The notes under the pieces were generated by a model. It had not been told where the DNA came from, did not search any database, and was given only the letters and a program-made list of their open reading frames with translations. Shown here piece after piece: positions 8,569-16,870 of a stretch of DNA of 40,484 nucleotides. The position numbers were made by a program, and so were the translations under genes. How positions within the stretch are numbered: the first letter of the stretch is position 1; each line of letters starts with the position of its first letter. This DNA is from Chthoniobacterales bacterium (lineage in GTDB: Bacteria > Verrucomicrobiota > Verrucomicrobiia > Chthoniobacterales > UBA10450). The stretch covers positions 1-40,484 of the forward strand of contig JAICMR010000009.1 in assembly GCA_025929155.1 (NCBI GenBank). The letters are read 5' to 3'.

Positions 8569-9978
8569 TTATTCCGCATCGACCGCGTAGAGATAGCACT
8601 GCGCTTCAAACTGCGCCGTGTAGGGCCCGGCCGTGCCGAAGTAGAGTGAGTCGCCGCTGGCGTTGTATTGCATCTGGTAGTAGCAAACGATGGTTACGCC
8701 GAATTCGATCGGAAGGGTTTCCGACCACTGCAGATTCGCCTCTTTATCGTAGCCCTGGATTTGCGCCGGGATGCCAAAGTTAGGCTGATATTGCAGGACG
8801 AGCTGGTTGGCGTCCGGCCGGGCGACGAGGCTGGAAATGATCCCGCCGATCGTTTTCGAATAGAGCACCTGCCCGGTCGGCGAGATGGCGTTCAGCTTCG
8901 TGGCGGTGGTCGTGAAATAAGTGCGTCCATCGGAGGCGAGCACCGCGTCGTGCTGTGGCTGGCCGCCGAACTGATTGAGATTTTGCGACCAGATCACGCT
9001 GCCGTCCGGCGCGCGGAGATCGATGTTCGAGGTCCGAAAAAGCGCCACGTTGCCATTCGGGATCGCATCGGGGAAAATGCCGACGCCATCGGTGACCCGC
9101 CAGAGCAAACCGCCGCCGAGTTGGACTGCGTTGAAACCGCCGAGCACATCCGGGTCGCCGGTCACGCTGAAGGACGACCAGAAGTAGGCGTTGGCACCGC
9201 CAAACTTCACCTCTTGCGCGGTGAAGGCACCGTCGAGGTAATACTTGCCGCCGCTCCAGATGAGCTCTCCATCCGGCGAGAGAATGAAGGCGCCGATCAC
9301 GTCCTGCGACCAGCGGCTGTTGTCCACGGCATAGACGTTGCCGTCAGGCCCCACACTCGGGCCGGCGGTGAGTGGAGTGGTGAGCGGAAAGGTCCAAACG
9401 AGCGAGCCATCGAGCGCGGAGAGCGCCTGCACGCCGCCGCCGCCGCCAACCACGAGGTTGCCGTTCGGCAACACGCCTAACGAACCGGAAACTCCACCCG
9501 CGGGTGAGACGACCCAACGCAGGCTACCGTCGGGATTGACGGCGTAGATGTGGCCGAAATTTCCCATCGCGTAAATCGTCCCATCCGGCGCTACCAGCGG
9601 CCGCGCGGGCACGTATTGGTCGGGCAGTTTCAACCGCCACTTGAAGCGGCCGGTGAGTGCTTCCCGAGCCAGCACCGTCATGCGCGCTTTACCCGGGCGG
9701 AGCGAGCGCTGCCCGGCTTTGACGGCGACGACCGCCTTGCCGAGCGCGGCGGCTTCGGGAACGTAGCATTCAATCAGACTGTCGTCCCAATGTGCAATCG
9801 CGGCCGGCAATCCGCCGATCGTGACTTTGCCCTGGGTGGCCCCAAAACCCGGCCCCCGCAGCCTAACGAAACTCGATCGATTCTGCTGCGGCGGATCGAC
9901 CGTGAAGGCATGCGCCGATCCGACGGAAAAGCCAGACAGCGCAATGAGCGCGAGAGATAAGAGTATCGCCGGTTTCAT
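8569..9978 (-). CDS. Exported beta-propeller protein with N-terminal IPT/TIG-like domain
   Basis: A 469-residue secreted protein from the ATG at 9978, which begins a clean signal peptide (MKPAILLSLALIALSGF..., cleavage after AHA). An upstream in-frame ATG at 10020 would add 14 non-signal residues. Residues about 25-95 resemble an IPT/TIG fold (LRGPGFGATQGKVTIGG...). From about residue 105 there are repeated PQQ/quinoprotein-like blades of the type LVAPDGTIYA, VNPDGSLRW, ALDGSLVWTF, GPDGNVYAVD and SPDGELIWSG. Such proteins sit in the periplasm or outside the cell; catalytic PQQ ligands are not identifiable, so binding or scaffolding is as likely as enzyme activity. Two copies of the dispersed GCCTAACGA word lie inside the gene. 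Confidence 0.8.
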   Translation of the reverse strand: MKPAILLSLALIALSGFSVGSAHAFTVDPPQQNRSSFVRLRGPGFGATQGKVTIGGLPAAIAHWDDSLIECYVPEAAALGKAVVAVKAGQRSLRPGKARMTVLAREALTGRFKWRLKLPDQYVPARPLVAPDGTIYAMGNFGHIYAVNPDGSLRWVVSPAGGVSGSLGVLPNGNLVVGGGGGVQALSALDGSLVWTFPLTTPLTAGPSVGPDGNVYAVDNSRWSQDVIGAFILSPDGELIWSGGKYYLDGAFTAQEVKFGGANAYFWSSFSVTGDPDVLGGFNAVQLGGGLLWRVTDGVGIFPDAIPNGNVALFRTSNIDLRAPDGSVIWSQNLNQFGGQPQHDAVLASDGRTYFTTTATKLNAISPTGQVLYSKTIGGIISSLVARPDANQLVLQYQPNFGIPAQIQGYDKEANLQWSETLPIEFGVTIVCYYQMQYNASGDSLYFGTAGPYTAQFEAQCYLYAVDAE

Positions 9979-10022
9979 TCTTCGATGATGCGGAGACTGC
10001 CGCACCCAACAACCTCGCAATA

Positions 10023-10038
10023 GTTACGCCGGCGTAAC
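10023..10038. promoter_or_regulatory. Perfect 16-bp palindrome in a divergent promoter region
   Basis: GTTACGCCGGCGTAAC is fully self-complementary. It lies 45 bp upstream of the beta-propeller start and about 300 bp upstream of the TolB/TPR gene. One such palindrome could arise by chance in a window this size, so its role as an operator is only suggested by location. The rest of the 9979-10334 spacer shows nothing I recognise. Confidence 0.3.
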
Positions 10039-10334
10039 CTTTGCTTCCGCGTGCTACCGTTTAAAGGCGACGACTTTGGCCAGCTCTTCCACCTTACACC
10101 TAGCTCCGCTTCTGCTATCTCCGTCAGGCTCAGCCGAACCGGCGTCTCAGCACAATCCGGTCGCTCCTCGCAATCGGAACGGTGTCTCAGAGTCGGGGCC
10201 AGCTCTTGGATCTTGTCGCTCCGAAATGGCTGACTTCAGCGGGTCATCTGTAGAATTTCGGGACTTACCCGCCCGGTCCAAACAAAAAAATTGTCCGCTC
10301 GCTCGGGCCGAAGGAATCTTCTAAAGAGGAGGGA

Positions 10335-12107
10335 ATGAAATCGTGGAGATTCTTCGCCGAACTGAAGCGGCGCAATGTCATCCGCGCAGCCATCTTCTAT
10401 CTCGGCGCGGTCTGGGCGCTGGCGCAAGGGATCGCCCAACTGAGTCCATCGGTCGGTGCGCCCGAATGGACGACGCGCTGGTTTCTGATCGCGGCCGCGA
10501 TCGGGTTTCCCTTCTGGATCGCCTTCGCCTGGTTGTACGAATTCACGCCGCAAGGCTTGAAACGCGAAAGCGAGGTCGAGGCCAGGTCGATCCCGCGCCA
10601 CACCGGGCGCAAGCTCAATCTCGCAATCATCGGCGTGCTGACGGTCGCCGTCGTGCTGTTGCTGACGGACCGGTTCGTCGCCCGTCACGTCGATGAGACG
10701 TTAGGCCCGCCGATCGCGGAAAACTCGATCGCGGTTCTGCCGTTCGTAAACATGAGCGCGGAGAAGGCCAACGAGTATTTCTCCGACGGGATTTCGGAGG
10801 AGTTGCTGAATCTGTTGACTCAGGTGCCGCAGCTTCAGGTGGCGGCGCGGACTTCGTCTTTTTCGTTCAAAGGCAAACAGGTCGAGGTGCCAGAAATCGG
10901 GCGGCAACTGCACGTCGCCAATGTGCTCGAAGGCTCGGTGCGCAAGAGCGGCGATCGAGTGCGGATTACGGCCCAGCTCATCCGTGCAGGGGAGGGGTTT
11001 CATCTCTGGTCGGAGACTTACGACCGCAAGCTCGATGACATCTTCAAGATTCAGGACGAGATCGCGGCCGAGGTGGTAAAGCAGTTAAAGGTAAGACTCC
11101 TGAGCGCAGCACCGAGAGTGCGCCAGACCGATCCGAAGGGTTACATGCTTTACCTCCAGGCGGTGCAGCTTGGGCGCCAAAATACGCCGGAGGCATTTGC
11201 GCAATCCGACGCACTCTATCGGCAGGTGCTCGAGCTCGATCCGCGCTATGCCCCGGCCTGGCGCGAGCTATCGAGAAATTTCACCAACGAGGCCGACGCG
11301 GGGATGCTTTCGAACAGCGTGGGTTACGCTCGTGCGCGTGAGGCGGGTGAAAAAGCGTTGGCGATCGATCCAAACTACGCTTCCGCGCACTCCGGCCTCG
11401 GTTGGATCGCCATGGCGAAGCATGACTTCGTGAACGCTGCACAACACTTCGAGCGCGCCCTCACACTTGACTCAAATGATCTGGGTGTGCTCGGTAACAG
11501 CGCCGCGTTTCTTCAGGCAATGGGCCGGCTACGAGAGGCGCTGTCGATCCAGCAAGCGCTGGTGCGGCGCGATCCGGTAAACGTGACGGCGCTCTATAAC
11601 CTGGGCTACACGCAAAGAGTCATGGGAGGGTTTGACGAAGCGATCATAACTTACCGCCGCGTTCTCGCCCTGAGCCCCGGTTATGCCAGCGCACATTATC
11701 AGGTCTCTGTTGCCATGCTCCTCCAAAACCACGCCCAAGCCGCGCTGGCTGAAATCGAACAAGAGAACAACGAACCTTCGCGGCTGATTGGCCTGCCCAT
11801 GGTCTATCATGCGCTCCGACGCGAGGCGGAGTCGAAAGTCGCGCTCGCTAGATTGATCACTCGCTTCGAGAAGGACTGGTCTTACAACATTGCGCAAGTC
11901 TATGCCTTCCGCGGAGAGGCCGACAAGGCGTTCGAATGGCTCGACACAGCGGTCGCGTACCACGATCCTGGGCTCTCCGATATCGTAAGGGAGAATCTCT
12001 TCGACAAGATGCATTCCGACCCGCGCTGGCTGCCCTTCCTGCGCAAAGTCGGGTTGGCTCCCGAGCAACTCGCCAAGATCCAGTTTAAGGTTAACCTGCA
12101 GCCATGA
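10335..12107 (+). CDS. Membrane-anchored TolB-like/TPR protein
   Basis: A 590-residue protein. Residues 1-20 (FFAELKRRNVIRAAIFYL) and two or three helices up to about residue 118 form the typical N-terminal membrane unit of this family. Residues about 130-255 are the TolB N-terminal-like domain (SIAVLPFVNMSAEKANEYFSDG, then ARTSSFSFKGK and VLEGSVRKSGDRVRITAQLI). From about 270 on there are tetratricopeptide repeats, for example ALAIDPNYASAHSGLGWIA and ALYNLGYTQRVMGGFDEAI. Homologues are often fused to adenylate cyclase or winged-helix domains; this one has no such effector, so a scaffold or signalling role is inferred. A purine-rich AGAGGAGGG lies very close to the ATG. Confidence 0.85.
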   Translation: MKSWRFFAELKRRNVIRAAIFYLGAVWALAQGIAQLSPSVGAPEWTTRWFLIAAAIGFPFWIAFAWLYEFTPQGLKRESEVEARSIPRHTGRKLNLAIIGVLTVAVVLLLTDRFVARHVDETLGPPIAENSIAVLPFVNMSAEKANEYFSDGISEELLNLLTQVPQLQVAARTSSFSFKGKQVEVPEIGRQLHVANVLEGSVRKSGDRVRITAQLIRAGEGFHLWSETYDRKLDDIFKIQDEIAAEVVKQLKVRLLSAAPRVRQTDPKGYMLYLQAVQLGRQNTPEAFAQSDALYRQVLELDPRYAPAWRELSRNFTNEADAGMLSNSVGYARAREAGEKALAIDPNYASAHSGLGWIAMAKHDFVNAAQHFERALTLDSNDLGVLGNSAAFLQAMGRLREALSIQQALVRRDPVNVTALYNLGYTQRVMGGFDEAIITYRRVLALSPGYASAHYQVSVAMLLQNHAQAALAEIEQENNEPSRLIGLPMVYHALRREAESKVALARLITRFEKDWSYNIAQVYAFRGEADKAFEWLDTAVAYHDPGLSDIVRENLFDKMHSDPRWLPFLRKVGLAPEQLAKIQFKVNLQP

Positions 12108-12131
12108 GCCGGGAGAAGGAGCGGACTTCTT

Positions 12132-13190
12132 GTGGGATCGATTGTCAGGTTGACCAGCGAATCAAGAAGTAAGATCGACTCCGTGACGAAATTAAAGAGA
12201 TGTCGCGCGCGGCGGAAGCTTTGGCAATGCGTTCTACTGACGGCGTGTTCGGTCGTATCCTCCGCGAATTCACAGCTGGTTTCGGGGACGATGAATGTGC
12301 ACTGGAATCAAGGTTCGGAAGACTGTGTGAAGAATCCGCAGCCGCCGATTCAAGTTCACCAATATAACGCGCAGACTTTTATTCTGCGCGAGAGTCTGTG
12401 CGCGACATACGAGGCGCCGTTTATGTACCTCTTAATTGGCAAGCGCAAGGCGCTGTTGATCGACACCGGGGCCGTGTCTGATGCAAAGACCATGCCGCTT
12501 GCTCAGAGGGTGATTTCCTTGTTGCCGAACTTTGCGTCCAGGCTGCCGCTCATGGTCGTGCATACACATGGCCACCTCGATCATCGCTCTGGCGACGATC
12601 AATTTCGCACCTTGCGGGATGTGGAAGTAGTGCCGACGGATCTCGCAAGCGTAAAAGATCGTTTCGGGATCGCGGACTGGCCAAAGGGTTTGGGTCAGAT
12701 TGATCTTGGCGACCGTGTGATCGATGTGATCCCGACCCCGGGACATTACTCCTCGCATGTTGCCTATTATGATCGGCGGACCGGACTGTTCTTCTCCGGA
12801 GACTTTCTCCTGCCCGGGCGACTACTGATTGAGGACACCGATGCGGACCTGGCAAGCGCGCGGCGTGTCGCCGAGTTCGTCGAGCGGCATCCAGTCACGT
12901 ATGTGCTTGGCGGGCATATCGAGCTCGACCAGTCCGGTAAGACCTTCTTCGGTACACGATATCATCCCAACGAGCGCCCGCTGCAATTGACCAGGCAAGA
13001 CCTGCTCGCGTTGCCTGGGATCGTCGAGGGATTCAACGGAGTCTACGCCAACCGCGGCGGCTATGTGCTGATGAACCAAAACCGTATCCTCATTCTTCTT
13101 GGTGTCGGGGCGGTCATCGTACTCGTAGCGATAATTCTGATCTTGCGAGACCTCTGGCGCCGGGTGCGGTCACGATCACAGTCGAACTGA
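12132..13190 (+). CDS. Membrane-associated metallo-beta-lactamase-fold hydrolase
   Basis: A 352-residue protein. The MBL signature HTHGHLDH lies at about 141-148, further metal-ligand candidates are GHYSSH and the GD of FFSGDF, and GGHIEL supplies a late histidine, so the two-metal site looks complete. The N-terminus has a basic stretch (CRARRK) and hydrophobic LWQCVLLTACSVVSS, which contains a lipobox-like LTAC. The C-terminus (about 317-340) is one strong membrane helix followed by a basic tail. The GTG at 12132 has AAGGAG 10 bases upstream; GTG at 12183 would start closer to the export signal. The substrate is unknown. It follows the TolB/TPR gene by 24 bp and is probably cotranscribed with it. 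Confidence 0.85.
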   Translation: MGSIVRLTSESRSKIDSVTKLKRCRARRKLWQCVLLTACSVVSSANSQLVSGTMNVHWNQGSEDCVKNPQPPIQVHQYNAQTFILRESLCATYEAPFMYLLIGKRKALLIDTGAVSDAKTMPLAQRVISLLPNFASRLPLMVVHTHGHLDHRSGDDQFRTLRDVEVVPTDLASVKDRFGIADWPKGLGQIDLGDRVIDVIPTPGHYSSHVAYYDRRTGLFFSGDFLLPGRLLIEDTDADLASARRVAEFVERHPVTYVLGGHIELDQSGKTFFGTRYHPNERPLQLTRQDLLALPGIVEGFNGVYANRGGYVLMNQNRILILLGVGAVIVLVAIILILRDLWRRVRSRSQSN

Positions 13191-13734
13191 ATCCCAAACC
13201 GTAGGGTTGCTACGTCGAGCTTCTTCATCTGCGTGCCAACTCGGTAGGCCAAAGCCGGATAGCCTGGTGCTGTTCAAAGCAGTTCGTTATTCCATCGGCG
13301 CGATCCAACGGACATCCGGGCTTCATGATAGGGTTGCAGTGGCTTGGTTTGGAGGATAGTCGAACGTCGTTGAGGCTGCCTTCCAAGAAGAGCATACAAC
13401 TTCGACGAGAGCTCCCTTATCCGGGGGCCGGACTGGCCAATCGATCCTTCAAGCCGATCGTGCCGATTCACGATGCTTCGATTCATCGAGCCACTCTGAG
13501 AAAGGTCAAGTGATCGGGAGGGCTGCGCGGCTATTCCCGGCGAACACGAAACCATTTCGGGCGACCCGCGCACCGTGCATTGCACATGCCCTTAGCGCAA
13601 TTGAGTTTTGAACAAGGAGGGAGAACTATGACGACCACAGATGAGCAGCATTGAGCACAGGTGAAAACCGGCCCGGGCGAGGCTCGGGCGCTCGCTGCCT
13701 CTCCGACAGCGGCTGCGCTTTGTGTAAAAAAATT
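13191..13734. other. Intergenic stretch with one translated-looking micro-ORF
   Basis: No protein-length frame is convincing. At 13612-13654 a strong AAGGAGGGAG is followed by ATG (13628) and an eight-codon frame (MTTTDEQH) ending in TGA, which could be a leader peptide or the stump of a lost gene. No following gene lies on the plus strand, so attenuation is not supported. Confidence 0.35.
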
Positions 13735-13807
<73 letters not shown>

Positions 13808-13865
13808 GCGAACCTCCGCAATGAAAGCACGAATGCGCCCCAATCACCAAGCCGGAAACTTCTCG

Positions 13866-14642
13866 TTAGGCGATGACAGTGAAATCCGGGGGCCGATCGT
13901 GCTCCCGCACCGTCCGGAACCGGGCCGCGTTCGTGCGCAGCCGAGCCAACCCTTGCGCGAGCGCGCATCGCAGCAAATGCACCTGGTAATTTTCGGCGGT
14001 CGCGGGAAAACAAGCGAGCGTCGCGCCGTAAACGATCCGGGCACCAGCTGGGAAATCCGGTGCTCGCCCGGTGGTAAAATCCAAAGCGGAATAGTTCCGC
14101 ACCCATTCCGGCGCATCACTCGCGAACGCCGACGGCAACGAGCGGTCAACGAAGTTCCTGGCAGTCGACCCAAGCCAAAGATCGTGAACAAAGACGGCGC
14201 GCGGCTTTTGTTTCCGCAACAAACCGAGCGCGAGCTTCACGGCGCGGAAGTCTTTAGGTCCATCGATCAACACCACATCGCCGGCACGAACCAGTCCTGG
14301 CAACAGCCGGCGCGAATCACCGAAACGGGCCACGACGTTAGACCGATCGCGCAAACGCTCTGCCGCGACCGCGACGTCGGGAGAGTGTGCATCGGATTCA
14401 ATGCTGATGATCTGCGCGCCAGGAAAAAGCGCCGACAAGACCAAGGTGCTCTGCGCGCGCGCCCGGCCCGACTCGATGATTCGCTCCGGGGCGAAACCGG
14501 CCACTGCCGCGAAGAGGAAAAATAACTCGCTCGGGCGAATGCCCTTTTCCTCGCGCGATAAGCCCCGGGTGCGTTCCTGAAAGAGCGGCAGCAAACGCGG
14601 CGCATCATCCAGAACCTGTCGGAGTCCGATTGGATGCTGCAT
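13866..14642 (-). CDS. Class I SAM-methyltransferase-like protein
   Basis: A 258-residue protein from the ATG at 14642 (an in-frame ATG at 14693 would add 17 residues). The core has a Rossmann-like layout: RIIESGRARAQSTLVLSALFPGAQIISIESD (beta1-helix-beta2 with the acidic end of strand 2), then FGDSRRLLPGLV, DVVLIDGPKDF and AVFVHDLWLG. This resembles the methyltransferase-24/CmcI-like group. The usual glycine-rich GxGxG loop is replaced by ESGRARAQS, so AdoMet binding is likely but not certain. The stop TAA lies inside a copy of the dispersed word GCCTAACGA. The gene is divergent from the sarcosine-oxidase-like gene. Confidence 0.65.
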   Translation of the reverse strand: MQHPIGLRQVLDDAPRLLPLFQERTRGLSREEKGIRPSELFFLFAAVAGFAPERIIESGRARAQSTLVLSALFPGAQIISIESDAHSPDVAVAAERLRDRSNVVARFGDSRRLLPGLVRAGDVVLIDGPKDFRAVKLALGLLRKQKPRAVFVHDLWLGSTARNFVDRSLPSAFASDAPEWVRNYSALDFTTGRAPDFPAGARIVYGATLACFPATAENYQVHLLRCALAQGLARLRTNAARFRTVREHDRPPDFTVIA

Positions 14643-14715
14643 CGCGGAGTGTTGTAGCCGGGACGAACGGACGCGGCAAACATTCGCGCGCATCTTCTGC
14701 TACTTTGACCGGCTC

Positions 14716-15852
14716 ATGACTTACGATGTCGCGGTGATCGGGCTTGGCGGGATCGGCAGTGCGGTCGTCGCGAAATGTGCGGCGCGTGGCGCGCGAACCG
14801 TCGGTCTGGAACAGTTTCAACCTGGGCACGAATTAGGATCATCCACCGGAAAAAGCCGGTTGATCCGCAAGGCTTACTTTGAAGATCCCGCCTATGTTCC
14901 GTTGCTGCTGCGCGCTTATGACTTGTGGCGGGAACTGGAGCGCGACACGGGCGAACAGCTTCTCGCTATCATCGGCTTGCTCATGGTTGGAGAAGAAAAC
15001 GCTTCGATCATTGCGGGGGCAAGAAAGGCCGCGAGCGCGCATGATCTCGCGATCGAGCTGCTTGAACGGCGGGAAGTTCTCGCCCGTTATCCGATGCTCC
15101 GGCTCTTGCCTAAGGAACTTGGAGTTTTCGAGCCCGACGGCGGCGTGCTCGTTCCCGAACGCGCGACGCGCGCTCATCTGCGGATCGCGGCTGAAGCGGG
15201 CGCTGAGCTTCGCTTCGAGACGGTCGTGAAGCGCTGGGAAGCGAAAGGCTCTGGCTTCGAAATCAGTCTCGCCGACGGCTCTCGCGTTTTCGCTCACGCG
15301 CTGGTCCTGGCGCAAGGTCCATGGCTGGAAGACGCGCTCGGAATCCCGCTTCGGGTGCAGCGGAATGTGCAGGCCTGGTTCGCGCCAGAGAGTGCGAGCT
15401 ACAGTTTCGATCGTTTCCCGCCGTTTCTGGTCGAACGCCAGAACCTGCCCGCGCCGCTCTACGGTTTTCCGGATTTCGGTGACGGTGTAAAAGCGGCGTT
15501 TCATGCACATGGAGCGATGACTGGCATCGATCATCTCGCGCGAGAGATTAATCGCGACCGAGATATCGCGCCGATTGTGGCTGCGATGGAGGAATGGATG
15601 CCGGGTGCGACCTCGTCTCTCCTCGACGCAAAAGCATGTCCTTACACATTGACGCCCGACGGACATTTCGTTCTCGATCGTCATCCCGATTATCCACGCG
15701 CCGTCTTATGCGGAGGTTTTTCCGGCCACGGGTTTAAGTTCGCGCCAGTCATCGGCGAGATCGCGGCCGACCTTGCGCTGGAAGGCGGGACCCCTCATGA
15801 GATCGGATTTCTTTCTCATCGCCGCTTTGGAAGAAGCAATCTTCCCAAATAG
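14716..15852 (+). CDS. FAD-dependent sarcosine oxidase/N-methyltryptophan oxidase-type enzyme
   Basis: A 378-residue DAO-family flavoenzyme. The FAD-binding GLGGIGS motif is at residues 9-15, preceded by a beta strand, and GLEQFQPGHELGSSTGKSRLIRKAY is the conserved MSOX/SolA segment. Near residue 305, KACPYTLTPDGHFVLD contains the Cys that carries covalent FAD in monomeric sarcosine oxidase, and CGGFSGHGFKFAPVIGE is the late FAD/substrate loop. It should oxidatively demethylate a secondary amine such as sarcosine, releasing formaldehyde and hydrogen peroxide; the precise amine cannot be read from the sequence. Length is normal. It stands alone in the cytoplasm, and no tetrahydrofolate genes adjoin it. 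Confidence 0.88.
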   Translation: MTYDVAVIGLGGIGSAVVAKCAARGARTVGLEQFQPGHELGSSTGKSRLIRKAYFEDPAYVPLLLRAYDLWRELERDTGEQLLAIIGLLMVGEENASIIAGARKAASAHDLAIELLERREVLARYPMLRLLPKELGVFEPDGGVLVPERATRAHLRIAAEAGAELRFETVVKRWEAKGSGFEISLADGSRVFAHALVLAQGPWLEDALGIPLRVQRNVQAWFAPESASYSFDRFPPFLVERQNLPAPLYGFPDFGDGVKAAFHAHGAMTGIDHLAREINRDRDIAPIVAAMEEWMPGATSSLLDAKACPYTLTPDGHFVLDRHPDYPRAVLCGGFSGHGFKFAPVIGEIAADLALEGGTPHEIGFLSHRRFGRSNLPK

Positions 15853-16335
15853 GGAGCGGCCGCGAATCAGGTGACGAGTGATAATTGATTAGTGGCAAGG
15901 GGGGGACGGGCGACCGGTCCTCGCGTCCGCTTGGTGGCCTGCAGGGCCGGATAATCTTTTCGGACCACTCCCATCTCGCCGTTTCTTGAGGGCGTTAAAA
16001 GGAGCGAACCTTGCCGGTGAAATTTGTCCTTGCTCGGGCCATCTGCACTCTTGGTATCGGCAGCAAAACGCCCAGAAAACTATGGAATCCAAAAACATAC
16101 CGCGTTCGTCGGAGGCTGCGCCGCATCCATAGCGTGACCTGCGCTCACAACGCAGCACCTCCAAAACGATACTTCTTTTTCGCGAGGCGGAGCCCGTTTT
16201 GGCAACAGCAGTGACGTCCGATTTTCGGGTGGAGGAAAAGCGGTCCGAAACGTCAGCAGCCTGCCTTTCTCGAGAGCGATCGTTTGAACCAGCGGCGCTT
16301 GACTCGGAGCCTCGGATTGGAAATTGTCGCCGGCC
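15853..16335. other. Intergenic stretch with no recognised content
   Basis: Several open frames on the minus strand (15889-16430) overlap one another, but none has convincing protein character or matches a family I know. No RNA or repeat was seen. Confidence 0.35.
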
Positions 16336-16734
16336 ATGGCACAAACCAATTCATCTCTGCAACGCTGGGAGCCAATCTTCCTTAGCCTTCTTCGTATCGT
16401 CGTGGGGTTGCTCCTCCTCCAGCACGGCACTCAGAAACTCTTTCACTTTCCGCCGCCCGATCATCCGATGCACGGTCTGCCACCGCTCATGACCGTTGCC
16501 GCATGGCTTGAATTAGTTGGCGGCCTCCTCCTTGTGCTCGGCCTCTTCACCCGACTGGCGGCCTTTGTGGTCGCGGGCGAAATGGCCGTGGCCTATTTCA
16601 TGGCACACGCGCCCGCCAGTCTTTACCCAATCAAGAATCACGGGGAGTTCACGGTCGCGCTCTGCTTCGCCTTTCTTTACCTCGCCGTTGCCGGAGGCGG
16701 GAGGATAAGTGTGGACGCGTTCTGGAGAAGATAA
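16336..16734 (+). CDS. DoxX-family membrane protein
   Basis: A 132-residue protein with four membrane helices. It carries the DoxX signatures LRIVVGLLLLQHGTQKLF near residues 15-35, MTVAAWLELVGGLLLVLGLFTRLAA around 52-76, GEMAVAYFMAHAP around 80-92, and a final helix ahead of GGGRISVDAFWRR. Family members sit in the cytoplasmic membrane and have been linked to thiosulphate:quinone oxidoreductase subunits or oxidative-stress complexes; most, as here, have no defined partner. The start ATG at 16336 is preferred to the TTG at 16324 because it fits the family N-terminus. The gene is convergent with the Kelch-type gene. Confidence 0.88.
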   Translation: MAQTNSSLQRWEPIFLSLLRIVVGLLLLQHGTQKLFHFPPPDHPMHGLPPLMTVAAWLELVGGLLLVLGLFTRLAAFVVAGEMAVAYFMAHAPASLYPIKNHGEFTVALCFAFLYLAVAGGGRISVDAFWRR

Positions 16735-16870
16735 GGAAGCCCGGCAAGTCGAGGTGGTCGCGACCGATGAAGTCCGCCGTAGAATATGCGAAGGAGGTCT
16801 GCGTCAGGAAGCCGGTGGGGCTTCAACCTTTGTTCCGCACGTGCGACGGAAGGAAACTTGAATTCAGTCG

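Noticed and set aside
8668-9480. Plus-strand frame of 270 codons
   Set aside because: Antisense to the beta-propeller gene; no family features, and its openness follows from codon use on the other strand.
13866-14525. Plus-strand frame of 234 codons (from 13821) opposite the methyltransferase-like gene
   Set aside because: The minus-strand frame has clear Rossmann-fold blocks; the plus frame is arginine-rich with no family features.
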